64,000 bases of DNA from Lacinutrix himadriensis (lineage in GTDB: Bacteria > Bacteroidota > Bacteroidia > Flavobacteriales > Flavobacteriaceae), in the NCBI RefSeq assembly GCF_001418105.1, contig NZ_LIQI01000014.1, positions 169,955 to 233,954 of the forward strand. The letters run 5' to 3'. Numbering within the stretch: position 1 is the first letter of the stretch; the number at the start of each line of letters is the position of its first letter. The position numbers and the translations under genes were made by a program. The notes under the pieces are model-generated. The model had not been told where the DNA came from, did not search any database, and worked only from the letters and a program-made list of their open reading frames with translations. Shown here one piece after another: positions 44,899 to 54,868 of this stretch.

Positions 44899-47691
44899 TT
44901 ATCTACTTAAATAAACGTTTCCTTGAAAAGGCTCGGTATTACCATCTTTAGGGTTAAACACATAGAAATAAATACCCGATGGTAAAGCATCGCCTAAGGT
45001 TAGTGACACATTAGATGTTCCGTCAAAAAGAGGTGTATTTTTATTTCCTTTAAAAACTATTGTTCCGTATCGGTTAAATATTTCAATTTCATAATCTGGA
45101 AATACTTCCGGTAGATTACATAAATCTAGTACTTCATTTTCATTATCATCATTATCTGAAATTCCGTCATTGATAATACAATCGTCACAAGAAGGATCAT
45201 TAAGTGTTAATAAGGAAACTGTAATTGGAGTTCTTCTAGATTCACATCCATTAGCATCTACTACAGAGACATGGTAATCTTCTCCATTTATTAATAATTC
45301 GTCTTCCGACAAAATTATTGTAGAGGTTGCGGTATCATACCAATTAAAATCAAAACCAGAACTATCTATTTCTAGGTCTGTGATTTTAGCTGCATCAATA
45401 AGGCAGAATACTTGATTTTGAGCAGAAGGTGCATCCACATCAATAATACTTAACATGATGTTTGCTGTAGCGACAGTACATACGGGACTTCCTTGAATTT
45501 GATATTCAAAATTATAAGAACCAACATTAAAATTAGACACATCTACTATACTACCGTTTAGCGCATTTGTATTATCTGTATCTATAAACGTTCCGCCTAA
45601 ATCTGCCAAAGGATCTAATAAATCTAAAAGATCTATCTGTAAATCAGATCGACACAAAGTGGCTTGCATAGCACTTCCTGCGTTCGCATTCTGGGTAATA
45701 TTAACGGTAACTATTGCTTGATTCCCGGGACAAATAACGTCAGCACCATTTCCATTATCAGGAACGGTATAGATATAATCTCCTACCTCAAAAGTAGCAG
45801 GATCAAAATTCACATTGTTTGTTGTTGCTGAAAATCCGTTTGGTCCAGACCAAGTTCCGTTGGTGTTTGGGTTTCCTGTTAATGTATCAAATAAATTAAA
45901 CGCTGTACTATCGTTACATATATCTAAAGTTGCACCAATTCCGGATTGATACTCTTCATAAATTAGAAAAGATAAATCTGCGGTATCCTCACAATTATTT
46001 TCGGTGGTAGTATTGTATACCAAATTAAAAGTTTGTTGTCCGTTAATTTCTGGAACTGTAAATGGATTAGCAATAGGATTTCCTGAATCTGCATCTAGCC
46101 AGGTTCCTAAATCACCTACATAAATAGGATCATCAATACCATTAGTAGTTAATAAGCTTATTAAATCTATAGGACTAGTAATGCTAGACTCGCAAAACTC
46201 TAAAACCCCTGTATCTTCTCCTGCATAATTTTTTGGATGAATAATTATGGTTACTTGTGCTGTTTCTGACTGACAAGGATGTGCTGTATCCATTGATGAA
46301 GCACAACCATCTGGTGTTACATAAATTGTTTCTGGTGTTCCAACTGGACAATTATAGTCTGATGAAACCGAATATTCAAAGGTGTATGTTCCTGCATCTG
46401 CATTGGTTAAATCGGACAAACAAATAGTTCCCGAAGAAGTATTCACAGCATACGCACCACAAGGGCTATCTATGTTATCATTTAAACCTAAATGTGAAGG
46501 TCCGGAAACTAAAGACCAAGTAACACCTACATCATTAGGGTAATCATACAACACGCCGTTTTCGGTTGTAAAACCTAGCAAACTATATAGATTAAAAGTG
46601 TTTATACTTTCGTCACCAACACAAAATTCTGGCGTTGGTTCTACTTGTGAAAAAGGTCTTATATACTCGAAAAAAGTAAAACTTACCGTACTTGTTTTAT
46701 CGGTACAAACGGGCGAACGACTTTCCACAAAATAGGAGAAATCATAAGTTTCACATCCAAATCGTTGATTGCTTTGGTATAGATCATTGTATAGGACACT
46801 TAGATCTATAATAGAATCTCCCGGACCAGAAAGCTGTCCTGTAGGATCCTCTCCGTTTAACCATATACCTTCAATGTCTTCATTTACTAAATAGGCATCA
46901 TCTCGTAAATCTATAACCCCATAATTACCAGCAATCAATTCTGTTTCACAAATATTAAAAATATTTGCTGCTCCGGAAAACACTTCTCGAATAACAGAAA
47001 TTTTAACTCGTGTTTCTGCCAAAGGACTCGTACACGGACTAATACCTGGAACGGTATATACTAGCTCAAAAGTTTCTTCATCTACCAAAGGAACTCCTGG
47101 TTGGTAAGGTACATCTGCTAGAAAAGTACTCCCTTCTATTCCTAGAAAATTAGGACTAGAACCTTCATAAGACCAAACTCCATTTGTATGTGCGCTTGGT
47201 ATAGATAAGAGTGCTTGATTTAAATCGAACATGGTTGTTGACCCGCATGGATCTATTCCTTCATCACAAATTTCGACATTAACATCGTTGCTTCCTACTG
47301 TAGGAACTGCAAAACCAGAAAAAGGCCCTAAAACCACATTTATGGTTAATGCAATGTCATCTGTACCGCAGGTTGCGTTTGTAAGTTGAAACTGATAATC
47401 TGTATTTGTTTCTGAAGCACTATCTAAATCCCACAAATAAAGGTCTCCTGTACTATTATCTAACGCAAAATTAAATCCAGGGTCAAACCAAGTACCTGGC
47501 TGAATTGTATTTCCTGTTAAATTTGTGTATTCTTCATACAGATTTATAATGCCATCTAAAGTGCCATCATTATTACCATCTATTTGTGTCATTTCACAAA
47601 TAATTATGGTTTCTTCTAAATTACATTGCGCTTGAATTTTAGCAAAAGAAGATACGAGTATAGCAAACGCTATATATTTAAAAATATTCAA
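44899..47691 (-). CDS. Gliding/adhesin-type secreted protein with T9SS type B sorting domain
   Basis: The 930-residue protein has a signal peptide (about 1-21) and a series of Ig-like, Cys-containing, Asn/Asp-rich domains. Its C-terminal sorting domain of the gliding-motility-associated type reads YEIEIFNRYGTIVFKGNKNTP, then LPSGIYFYVF. Such type B domains route the protein through the type IX secretion system to the cell surface. It is first in an operon with PorP/SprF- and OmpA-type genes, the usual companion set for a surface adhesin. Confidence 0.93.
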   Translation of the reverse strand: MNIFKYIAFAILVSSFAKIQAQCNLEETIIICEMTQIDGNNDGTLDGIINLYEEYTNLTGNTIQPGTWFDPGFNFALDNSTGDLYLWDLDSASETNTDYQFQLTNATCGTDDIALTINVVLGPFSGFAVPTVGSNDVNVEICDEGIDPCGSTTMFDLNQALLSIPSAHTNGVWSYEGSSPNFLGIEGSTFLADVPYQPGVPLVDEETFELVYTVPGISPCTSPLAETRVKISVIREVFSGAANIFNICETELIAGNYGVIDLRDDAYLVNEDIEGIWLNGEDPTGQLSGPGDSIIDLSVLYNDLYQSNQRFGCETYDFSYFVESRSPVCTDKTSTVSFTFFEYIRPFSQVEPTPEFCVGDESINTFNLYSLLGFTTENGVLYDYPNDVGVTWSLVSGPSHLGLNDNIDSPCGAYAVNTSSGTICLSDLTNADAGTYTFEYSVSSDYNCPVGTPETIYVTPDGCASSMDTAHPCQSETAQVTIIIHPKNYAGEDTGVLEFCESSITSPIDLISLLTTNGIDDPIYVGDLGTWLDADSGNPIANPFTVPEINGQQTFNLVYNTTTENNCEDTADLSFLIYEEYQSGIGATLDICNDSTAFNLFDTLTGNPNTNGTWSGPNGFSATTNNVNFDPATFEVGDYIYTVPDNGNGADVICPGNQAIVTVNITQNANAGSAMQATLCRSDLQIDLLDLLDPLADLGGTFIDTDNTNALNGSIVDVSNFNVGSYNFEYQIQGSPVCTVATANIMLSIIDVDAPSAQNQVFCLIDAAKITDLEIDSSGFDFNWYDTATSTIILSEDELLINGEDYHVSVVDANGCESRRTPITVSLLTLNDPSCDDCIINDGISDNDDNENEVLDLCNLPEVFPDYEIEIFNRYGTIVFKGNKNTPLFDGTSNVSLTLGDALPSGIYFYVFNPKDGNTEPFQGNVYLSR

Positions 47692-47767
47692 TTTGGTTTC
47701 GTTTAATTTTGCGCAAGATAATTAATACAAATCAAGAACAAGGTTATTAATTTTCATCTAATCAACA

Positions 47768-47792
47768 GTAACTTATTGATTTTTAAAGTTAC
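47768..47792. promoter_or_regulatory. Possible operator upstream of the T9SS adhesin operon
   Basis: GTAACTT and AAGTTAC arms, 11 bases apart, lie about 75 bases before the start at 47691. No regulator is identified. Confidence 0.3.
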
Positions 47793-47826
47793 ATAAATAC
47801 GCATTAAAATAGCAGGAACAAAAATT

Positions 47827-50085
47827 TTATTGCATTATACTAGGAATAATTCTTTCGTTTAGATTCTTTATAATCGTTTTAAAGAATTCATAATCATCAT
47901 AGGGTTTTATAATAATATCATTGAACCCATTAGAAAACACTTGTTCTTTAACCTCTTCAATATTGGAAGCTGTAAGTGCAACAATTGGTATTTCTTTATT
48001 AAAATCTCGAATCGCTTTGGTTGCCTGAAAACCATCCATTACAGGCATGTTTAAATCCATAAGAATTAAATCATAATCTTTTTCTTTCACAGCCTCGACT
48101 GCTAGAAGTCCGTTTTCTACAACATCACTTATGAAGTTTTCTTTTTTAAGAATATTCTGCGTAACTATTTGATTAATCTTATTGTCCTCCACGATTAAAA
48201 TGCTTCTTCCTCCGTTTTCTAACAAACGTTCTTTAAAAGATTTTTTCTCTTCTTTAGCTTTGGCTTCTTTATCTATTTTAAAAGTAATATTAAAAGCAAA
48301 TTTAGAACCTAAACCTTCCCCACTTACTAATTCTATTTGACTTCCAAATAAATCTACTAGGTTTTTAGCGATGGAAAGCCCTAAACCTGTTCCTTGGTAA
48401 TTTTCATTGTGATTTCTTTCTAACTGGGAGAAGTTATCGAAAATCATTTTCTGTTGTTCTATAGGTATTCCTGGTCCGTCATCAATAATTTCAAAACGTA
48501 TGTTTGCTAAATTATTATTTTTCTTTAATAATATGAGCTTTAAAAAAACGTGTCCTTTGTTTGTAAACTTTAAGCTATTCCCCAACAGGTTAATGATAAC
48601 TTGACTTAATCGAATATTATCTGTAAAGATGAATTGCGGTATCTTATTATCATATTCTAAATATAACTTATTCGCTGTTTCTTCTAGCTGATATTCAAAG
48701 GAATCGGTTATACTAACAACCATTTTCTTTAAGTTTAATGAATTGTTTTGCAGTTCTATTTTTTTGGATTCAATCTTACCAATTTGTAATACATCATTAA
48801 TTAAATTTAAGAGATAATCTCCTGAATATTTTAACGACTTTAAATATTTTTGATCCTGTTTATTTAATCCATTATCCTTTAACAGTAAGGAGGTCAACCC
48901 TACAACACCATATAAAGGTGTACGCAATTCATGACTCACATTAGAAATAAAACCCGATTTTAATTTAGAAATTTTTTCGGCCTGGTTTTTTGCTATTTCT
49001 AATTCTTGGTTTCTTATTTGAAGAATAGTACTTAATTTTCTTTTAGATAAATAATTTATGAATAATGCAACTAGACTAATAACCAAAAACACGAGTGCTA
49101 CAACAAAAATGGTATTAGCTTTTTGGGTTTTTTCTGTTACTTTAACTAATTCGTCTTTTTCTTTATTTGCAACAGTAGCATCCAATTTATAATCTACTAT
49201 ATCGAACTTTATTTTAGCGAATTTAGATTGTTTAACCTTTTCTTTATTAATAACCTTTTCTCTATATATATTATGTTTTAATAGCGCAGCATAGGCCCTT
49301 TCATTTTTATTTAAGCTTGCTAATGAGGCAGCATATTCTTTATAGATATTTGAAATTAATAAATTTCTTTGATTATTGGTTTCATCTAACTTTTTTAGAA
49401 TGATTAAAGCATTATCAAAATTAACAATGGAGTTATATAGTGCTTCTTTTTGTGCATAGTATTTACCAAACATAAACAACATTTGGCTTTTTTCTATTGG
49501 TGAAACCTCTATGGAATCTTGTAATTCTTTAGCTCTTAGCATCAACTTAAAAGCTTGATCCGTTTCATTATAATCTAAATGGATAGAACTAATACTTAAA
49601 AGAATATTGGAAATGGTATGTATTTTTTCTCTCTTATCTTTTTCGGCTAATATTTCTATTTTTTCGGCAAAACTTAAAGCTTCTTGGTAGTAATTCATGG
49701 CTTCTTCTTTTTTAAGAAAACCTTGAGAATATACCTTACCAATATTTAAATATGCATTTGCTATTAGATAGTTTTCGTCAATACGCAATGCTGCTTCTAA
49801 TGCTTTTAAATACGATTTTTCCGCATCTGCATTTTCATCCATCCTACTATAAATATTACCTAGAGTACTATTAGCTATTGCTTTACCATAATTATCATCT
49901 ATAGAATCAGATAGCTTTATTGCAACATTAAAGTAATCAATAGATTGTATGATTTTATCATTATCATACAACTCTGTTCCAATAGTATTCAAACTATCTA
50001 TTTTACTTATGATAGCCCTTTCATTCTGACTGAATAAAGAGTTAAGCGCTAAAAAGAAGAAAAATATATGTAGGTGATTTTTCAA
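47827..50085 (-). CDS. TPR-containing hybrid histidine kinase/response regulator, second copy
   Basis: The 752-residue protein has a signal peptide (about 1-19), TPR repeats (about 35-280), a membrane segment (about 323-345), HisKA with His near 385 (VSHELRTPLYGV), HATPase (VIINLLGNSLKF, DDGPGI, GTGLGLSIA) and a receiver with Asp near 676 (LILMDLNMPVMDG). The architecture and several stretches match the protein at 15191-17422, so they are paralogues. No DNA-binding output is present. A separate phosphotransfer or regulator partner must exist elsewhere. Confidence 0.93.
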   Translation of the reverse strand: MKNHLHIFFFFLALNSLFSQNERAIISKIDSLNTIGTELYDNDKIIQSIDYFNVAIKLSDSIDDNYGKAIANSTLGNIYSRMDENADAEKSYLKALEAALRIDENYLIANAYLNIGKVYSQGFLKKEEAMNYYQEALSFAEKIEILAEKDKREKIHTISNILLSISSIHLDYNETDQAFKLMLRAKELQDSIEVSPIEKSQMLFMFGKYYAQKEALYNSIVNFDNALIILKKLDETNNQRNLLISNIYKEYAASLASLNKNERAYAALLKHNIYREKVINKEKVKQSKFAKIKFDIVDYKLDATVANKEKDELVKVTEKTQKANTIFVVALVFLVISLVALFINYLSKRKLSTILQIRNQELEIAKNQAEKISKLKSGFISNVSHELRTPLYGVVGLTSLLLKDNGLNKQDQKYLKSLKYSGDYLLNLINDVLQIGKIESKKIELQNNSLNLKKMVVSITDSFEYQLEETANKLYLEYDNKIPQFIFTDNIRLSQVIINLLGNSLKFTNKGHVFLKLILLKKNNNLANIRFEIIDDGPGIPIEQQKMIFDNFSQLERNHNENYQGTGLGLSIAKNLVDLFGSQIELVSGEGLGSKFAFNITFKIDKEAKAKEEKKSFKERLLENGGRSILIVEDNKINQIVTQNILKKENFISDVVENGLLAVEAVKEKDYDLILMDLNMPVMDGFQATKAIRDFNKEIPIVALTASNIEEVKEQVFSNGFNDIIIKPYDDYEFFKTIIKNLNERIIPSIMQ

Positions 50086-50308
50086 TTTTAGTTAATTTGG
50101 GTGGTGCCAAATATATCAAAAGGGAAATGGAATACCAAATAAAAAATCGATAAAACTACATAAAAATCAGTTTATCTGCAAAATATCAGTGATTTACGTG
50201 TAATACGACTCCTACTCTTTTATTTTATATTGAATATGCTTAACCATTTTACAAGCACTATTTTGGACTACACTTACATTTAAATATGTTTGAAAAAGCA
50301 TCATATAA

Positions 50309-50340
50309 AAAAACCCTTCTAATTTATAGAAGGGCTTTTT
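50309..50340 (-). terminator. Terminator downstream of the S8 peptidase gene
   Basis: CCCTTCTA and TAGAAGGG arms flanked by A and T runs. The T run on the minus strand ends the S8 gene. The rest of the 280-base gap to the kinase gene shows nothing clear. Confidence 0.75.
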
Positions 50341-50365
50341 TTCATATTATGCTACAGTCTATATT

Positions 50366-51880
50366 TTATTGTACCGCTTGTAGAGCATCAATATTACCAT
50401 AACCAAAACTACTATTTTTATTAGGGTAAAATTCTGCAGATTGTTTTAATTTGTTTAGCACTTGTGTCTTTGTCCAAGTTGGGTGTTTTGCCCAAACTAA
50501 GGCTGCAATACCTGCAGTAGTTGCTGTTGCTACAGAGGAACCACCAGTATAACGTCTATCTCCATTATAAAATCCTAAAACTGGAGGCGCTTTACTTGTA
50601 TTATTATCCCCTTCCATAATTATAGTAAAATCAATTTTACTTCCGCTATGGCACACTTCACATCTCTCATAATTGGATCCATCGTCTACTCCTGTTACCG
50701 CAACAGTTTCACTCATTGTTGCTGGAAAAATAACACCATAACCATTGGTAAAACTTGTGGAAGTTCCTCCTGCTGCAAAAATTAATTTCCCTTTGCTATT
50801 TGCATATTTTACGGCATCTTTAATATTACCAATAGACCATAAATAACCAATAGACATAGAGATTATTTTTACATCACTTCTATTTCCTAACGCTGTTAAT
50901 GCAGAAGAGACACCTTTACGTTCGTGATAATCATTTAATAAAACATCTTCGGTTGCTCTATACGCTACTAAATTAGCATTATAAGCAACACCAACTGGCA
51001 TACCATTATCATTACGAGGAGCAGCCATTGTAGAAGCCATAGCTGTACCATGTCCACATTTATCATCCGGTCCATCATAATTACTGGACCACCACCAATT
51101 AGAATCTATAAACGTACCGTATTTTTGCACAAAACGTCCACTAGAATATCCGTCATTAATCCCTGAAGAATTCAATAAAGGCTGGGATGCCGAAACACCG
51201 GTATCTATTAAACCTATAGTAATACCCGACCCGGTGCTATAGTTCCATGCTTGTGGAATATTATGTTGGTGAAAATGCCACGAAACTTGTGCATTATTTG
51301 GACTTATTGTTGTGTAATGTGCCGGATCAATATAAGCTCCGTTTTTATCACATCCAGAACTAGAACGTGCGTTATTTACAACTTCATAGTGATTATAACC
51401 ATTTGGTTCTAAATAACGAACACCTTCTTTATTAAATAATTGTTTGATAGTTTCTAAGTGCTCTACTTTTACATCTACCACATTAATAATATCATGCTCT
51501 ACAACGGATTCTCTATTTCTGGTGTAGCCTTCGTTGTCTTCGACTATTTGCAAAACATCTTCTAAAGTAGACTTTAACCGATCTGTTTTTAACTCTGCAA
51601 AACTTTCACCTTCTTGTCCGTAACCAATTGTTAAAATATTATTTCCTCTAACTACGGCACTCCAAAGCGTATGCTCATCCACATCTTTCCAGTCAAATGT
51701 TCCTGTGGCAGTTAGGCTTTCATTTATTATAGCGTTTAATTCTGAAATGGTTAACGCTTCTTTTTGTTCTTCAAGGATTATGCTTTCTTCTTTATTTTCT
51801 AAATAGTCTTCATTTTGACAGGCATTAAAAAAAGTAAAGGCTACCAAAAGAATAGATAGCTTAAGTAATGGTTTTTTCAT
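50366..51880 (-). CDS. Subtilisin-like S8 serine peptidase, lipoprotein
   Basis: The 504-residue protein has a lipobox signal (VAFTFFNACQNE) and a propeptide-like segment to about 190. The S8 catalytic triad has Asp near 225 in IGLIDTGVSA, His near 275 in CGHGTAMAST and Ser near 445 in TGGSSVATATTAG, with the oxyanion-hole stretch FAAGGTS. It lacks a T9SS C-terminal domain, so it is probably anchored in the envelope by lipid. Substrates are unknown. Confidence 0.93.
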   Translation of the reverse strand: MKKPLLKLSILLVAFTFFNACQNEDYLENKEESIILEEQKEALTISELNAIINESLTATGTFDWKDVDEHTLWSAVVRGNNILTIGYGQEGESFAELKTDRLKSTLEDVLQIVEDNEGYTRNRESVVEHDIINVVDVKVEHLETIKQLFNKEGVRYLEPNGYNHYEVVNNARSSSGCDKNGAYIDPAHYTTISPNNAQVSWHFHQHNIPQAWNYSTGSGITIGLIDTGVSASQPLLNSSGINDGYSSGRFVQKYGTFIDSNWWWSSNYDGPDDKCGHGTAMASTMAAPRNDNGMPVGVAYNANLVAYRATEDVLLNDYHERKGVSSALTALGNRSDVKIISMSIGYLWSIGNIKDAVKYANSKGKLIFAAGGTSTSFTNGYGVIFPATMSETVAVTGVDDGSNYERCEVCHSGSKIDFTIIMEGDNNTSKAPPVLGFYNGDRRYTGGSSVATATTAGIAALVWAKHPTWTKTQVLNKLKQSAEFYPNKNSSFGYGNIDALQAVQ

Positions 51881-52130
51881 TTTATATAATTTAAGGTTAG
51901 TCCTTAAATATATGGATTATTCTTAAAAAAAAATAAAATAAATAGAGAACTGACAAATAAACCGTGTTAATAATAACAAATACACATATGTATGCTTGTG
52001 CATTTGAAGTTTAATAATAGTTCTGAATTTGCGTTAGCGGTAGAAATGGCATCCTTTTTTTGCTTTCATATATGGCAAAAAAAGATATAATGTATGACGC
52101 GACCCTTGTGGTAACGCCCAAATAATTAAT
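51881..52130. other. Gap between S8 peptidase and tatA with a conserved-end element
   Basis: No gene. The right part is the element at 52025-52122; the left part is AT-rich upstream sequence of the S8 gene without a clear promoter. Confidence 0.5.
52025..52122 (+). repeat. Intergenic element with conserved ends, copy 2
   Basis: The 98-base element begins GAATTTGCGTTA and ends GTAACGCCCAAA like copy 1 at 38091. Its middle holds a TTTTTTTGC/GCAAAAAAA hairpin and an ACC/GGT hairpin, not the ones in copy 1. It lies downstream of tatA, antisense to it. Confidence 0.7.
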
Positions 52131-52418
52131 TTATAATTTACGACGTACAGAACCAGTAAAATCTTCTAGATCTTCTTTTACTTTTTTAAGCTCATCATCC
52201 ACATCTTTGGTAATGCTGGTGTCGATACCATTTTTCTCTGCACTTTTAGTTATTTCATGCTTAATATCATTGGTTGCGTCTTTAAGTGTGCGCATACCTT
52301 TACCTAAACCTCTAGCGATTTCTGGTATTTTATCTGCACCAAATACCATTACCACAACAAATAGTATTAAGACTATTTCTGGGCTGCTAATGAATAAAAA
52401 TGTTGTTTGTAGTATCAC
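52131..52418 (-). CDS. tatA: Sec-independent translocase subunit TatA/TatE
   Basis: The 95-residue protein has one membrane helix (about 8-26: FLFISSPEIVLILFVVVMVFG), the FGADKIPEIARGLGKGMR hinge and amphipathic helix, and a charged tail. It forms the pore of the twin-arginine pathway that exports folded proteins. The start is GTG. A TATATTTG -7 box ends only four bases before it, so the message may have almost no 5' leader. No tatC is seen nearby. Confidence 0.9.
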   Translation of the reverse strand: MILQTTFLFISSPEIVLILFVVVMVFGADKIPEIARGLGKGMRTLKDATNDIKHEITKSAEKNGIDTSITKDVDDELKKVKEDLEDFTGSVRRKL

Positions 52419-52422
52419 GGTA

Positions 52423-52430
52423 CAAATATA
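52423..52430 (-). promoter_or_regulatory. -7 box immediately before tatA GTG start
   Basis: Minus-strand TATATTTG, perfect TAnnTTTG, separated from the GTG at 52418 by TACC only. Confidence 0.5.
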
Positions 52431-52452
52431 GTGAGATGTTTATTAGAAATAA

Positions 52453-52482
52453 AAAAAGCCGACTGTTAAAAGTCGGCTTTTT
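52453..52482 (-). terminator. Terminator of the M1 peptidase gene
   Basis: AAAAAGCCGACT pairs perfectly with AGTCGGCTTTTT around GTTAAA, 17 bases after the M1 stop codon on the minus strand. Confidence 0.85.
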
Positions 52483-52498
52483 AAAAAATATTTTAAAA

Positions 52499-54805
52499 TT
52501 AGTTTTTTACTTCTTTTTTAAATTTGTCGAATTTGCTTTCCGTTACTTCTCTTGGCCAAGCATTATTAGAAGTATCTACATCTGCAGTTTCAAGATTTGG
52601 ATCTACTTTAATAGATACAATTTCTTTTTCTGAAGCGATAGCTTTGCTAACTTCTTTATCGTTTAATCTCCAAATTTGCGCAGGATATGTTACTGTTTTA
52701 GATGTACCATCTGCATAGGTATATTCTGCAATAATAGGCATTACCAATCCTCCTGGTTTCTCGAAAGTTACTTTATAAAAGAATTTAGGTTCTTTTATTT
52801 TTGCTCTTTCTTCTGGAGTAAAGTTATCCATTACATACTCATTTAATGTAGGAGAGTTTTCTAAAGCAGATTTACCTTTTAATGCATCATTAAAATCTTC
52901 ACTTCCTTCTTCTACGAAAAACACTAAAGGTGGCAAGTCACTTAACTGCATTCCTCTTTGTTCTGCAATTTTTTTAATTTCTGCATTTGGCTCATTAGAA
53001 ACGTAATATTTTTTCACATCTTTAATTCCCATATCTACGTAGTCTGTTGTATAGAACCAACCTCTCCAGTACCAATCTAAATCGAATGCAGAAGCATCTT
53101 CCATTGTTCTAAAGAAATCTTCTGGTGTAGGGTGTTTAAACATCCATCTTCTTGAGTATTCTCTAAATGCATAATCAAATAATTCTGGTCCCATTACGGT
53201 TTCTCTTAAAATGTTAAGAGCCGTTCCTGGCTTACCATACGCATTGTTACCAAATTGGTAGGTATTTAATCCTTTGGTCATGATTGGAGCAATAAAATCT
53301 TGATCTCCTCCCATATAGTTTACAATTTTAGCGGCTGGACCACGACGAGAAGGATATGCTGTTTGTCCTTCTGAAAGTGCTGCTGGATACCATTTACCAA
53401 AGTCTTGTTCTGCTACGTATTGTACAAAAGTATTTAAACCTTCGTCCATCCAAGTCCATTGTCTTTCATCACTGTTTACAATCATTGGAAAGAAGTTATG
53501 ACCAACTTCATGAATGATTACAGACATCATACCAAATTTTGTTCTATCGCTATAGTTACCTTCTGCGTCTGGACGACCATAATTCCAGCAAATCATTGGG
53601 TATTCCATACCTTGTTGTTTTGCGTGAACTGAAATTGCTTTGTGGTATGGATAATCGAAAGTCATACGAGAATACGACTTTAATGTACTTGCTACTGCTT
53701 TAGTAGACCAATCTTCCCAAAGTGGGTTTCCTTCTTTTGGGTATAAAGAAACAGCCATTACATCTTTGTTTCCAATTTTAACAGCCATCATATCCCAAAT
53801 ATACTTTCTTGAAGTAGCAAAACCAAAGTCACGAACGTTTTCTGCGTATAGCTTCCACGTTTTTGTTTTGGTAGATTTCATTTTTTCGGCAGCTTCTGCT
53901 TCCGCTTGCGTTACAATTACAACAGGCTCATCATAAGATTTTTTTGCTTTCTCATAACGTTTCATCATTTCTTTAGAAAAGACTTCTTTTCTGTTGGTAA
54001 GTTTTCCTGTACCATCTAAAATATGATCTGCAGGAACGGTAATATTTACTTCAAAGTTTCCGAAAGGTAAAGCAAATTCATCTCTTCCCCAGAACTGTGA
54101 GTTTTGCCATCCTTCTACATCGCTATACACAGCCATTCTTGGGTAGAATTGGGCTATAACGTAGTTTCTATTATCGCTATCTGCAAAGTACTCGTAACCA
54201 GATCTTCCTCTTCCGTTTACGTGATCGTTAATATTGTACCACCATTTTATAGAGAACGAAAATTTTTGTCCGGTTGCTAATGGAGTTGGTAACTCTACAC
54301 GCATCATTGTACGGTTTATCATGTGCTGTAATGCACGACCGTTGGTATCTTTTACTTCTTGAATGTTAAATCCGCCATCAAATGCTTCTGTTAAGTATTT
54401 ATTTGCGAAACTTCCTGGTGTTTCTGCTGGCTGTGAAGCGTCATCACTAATTAAAGGTGTTTTAGAGTCTTTAGCTCTCATGTTTTGATCTAACTGTACC
54501 CAAAGATATTTTAATACGTCTGGAGAATTGTTAGTATATGTTATGGTTTCATAACCAGATAATTTAGCATTTACATCGTCTAATACTAGATCCATTTTGT
54601 AATCTGCCTGCTGCTGGTAGTAAGCAGCACCTGGAGCTCCAGATGCGGTTCTATACATATTAGGTGTAGAGAACTCATCATAGAGTTGTTTAAATTTGTT
54701 GTTGTTTGTGTGGCCTTGCTCTCTTTCTACAGGTTCTTCTTCTTGTGCGAACACACCAGCAGTAAGAAATAAAGCGGAAAGGAATACGTACTTTAATTTA
54801 TTCAT
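52499..54805 (-). CDS. M1-family zinc metallopeptidase (aminopeptidase N-like)
   Basis: The 768-residue protein has a signal peptide (about 1-20). The gluzincin zinc site is HEVGHNFFP (His near 432 and 436) with the third ligand Glu near 452 in TWMDEGLNTFVQ, the HExxH-x18-E layout of M1 peptidases. An N-terminal beta domain (about 60-330) precedes it. The canonical GxMEN substrate motif appears as KQQGMEYPMICWN. It is periplasmic or surface located; the preferred substrate is unknown. It lies 63 bases downstream of the DUF6702 gene. Confidence 0.93.
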   Translation of the reverse strand: MNKLKYVFLSALFLTAGVFAQEEEPVEREQGHTNNNKFKQLYDEFSTPNMYRTASGAPGAAYYQQQADYKMDLVLDDVNAKLSGYETITYTNNSPDVLKYLWVQLDQNMRAKDSKTPLISDDASQPAETPGSFANKYLTEAFDGGFNIQEVKDTNGRALQHMINRTMMRVELPTPLATGQKFSFSIKWWYNINDHVNGRGRSGYEYFADSDNRNYVIAQFYPRMAVYSDVEGWQNSQFWGRDEFALPFGNFEVNITVPADHILDGTGKLTNRKEVFSKEMMKRYEKAKKSYDEPVVIVTQAEAEAAEKMKSTKTKTWKLYAENVRDFGFATSRKYIWDMMAVKIGNKDVMAVSLYPKEGNPLWEDWSTKAVASTLKSYSRMTFDYPYHKAISVHAKQQGMEYPMICWNYGRPDAEGNYSDRTKFGMMSVIIHEVGHNFFPMIVNSDERQWTWMDEGLNTFVQYVAEQDFGKWYPAALSEGQTAYPSRRGPAAKIVNYMGGDQDFIAPIMTKGLNTYQFGNNAYGKPGTALNILRETVMGPELFDYAFREYSRRWMFKHPTPEDFFRTMEDASAFDLDWYWRGWFYTTDYVDMGIKDVKKYYVSNEPNAEIKKIAEQRGMQLSDLPPLVFFVEEGSEDFNDALKGKSALENSPTLNEYVMDNFTPEERAKIKEPKFFYKVTFEKPGGLVMPIIAEYTYADGTSKTVTYPAQIWRLNDKEVSKAIASEKEIVSIKVDPNLETADVDTSNNAWPREVTESKFDKFKKEVKN

Positions 54806-54868
54806 TGGATAAAATTTGGTTAGAAATCATGCCCAAATTAGTAAAATTTTAAAAATATTAACCTTTTT

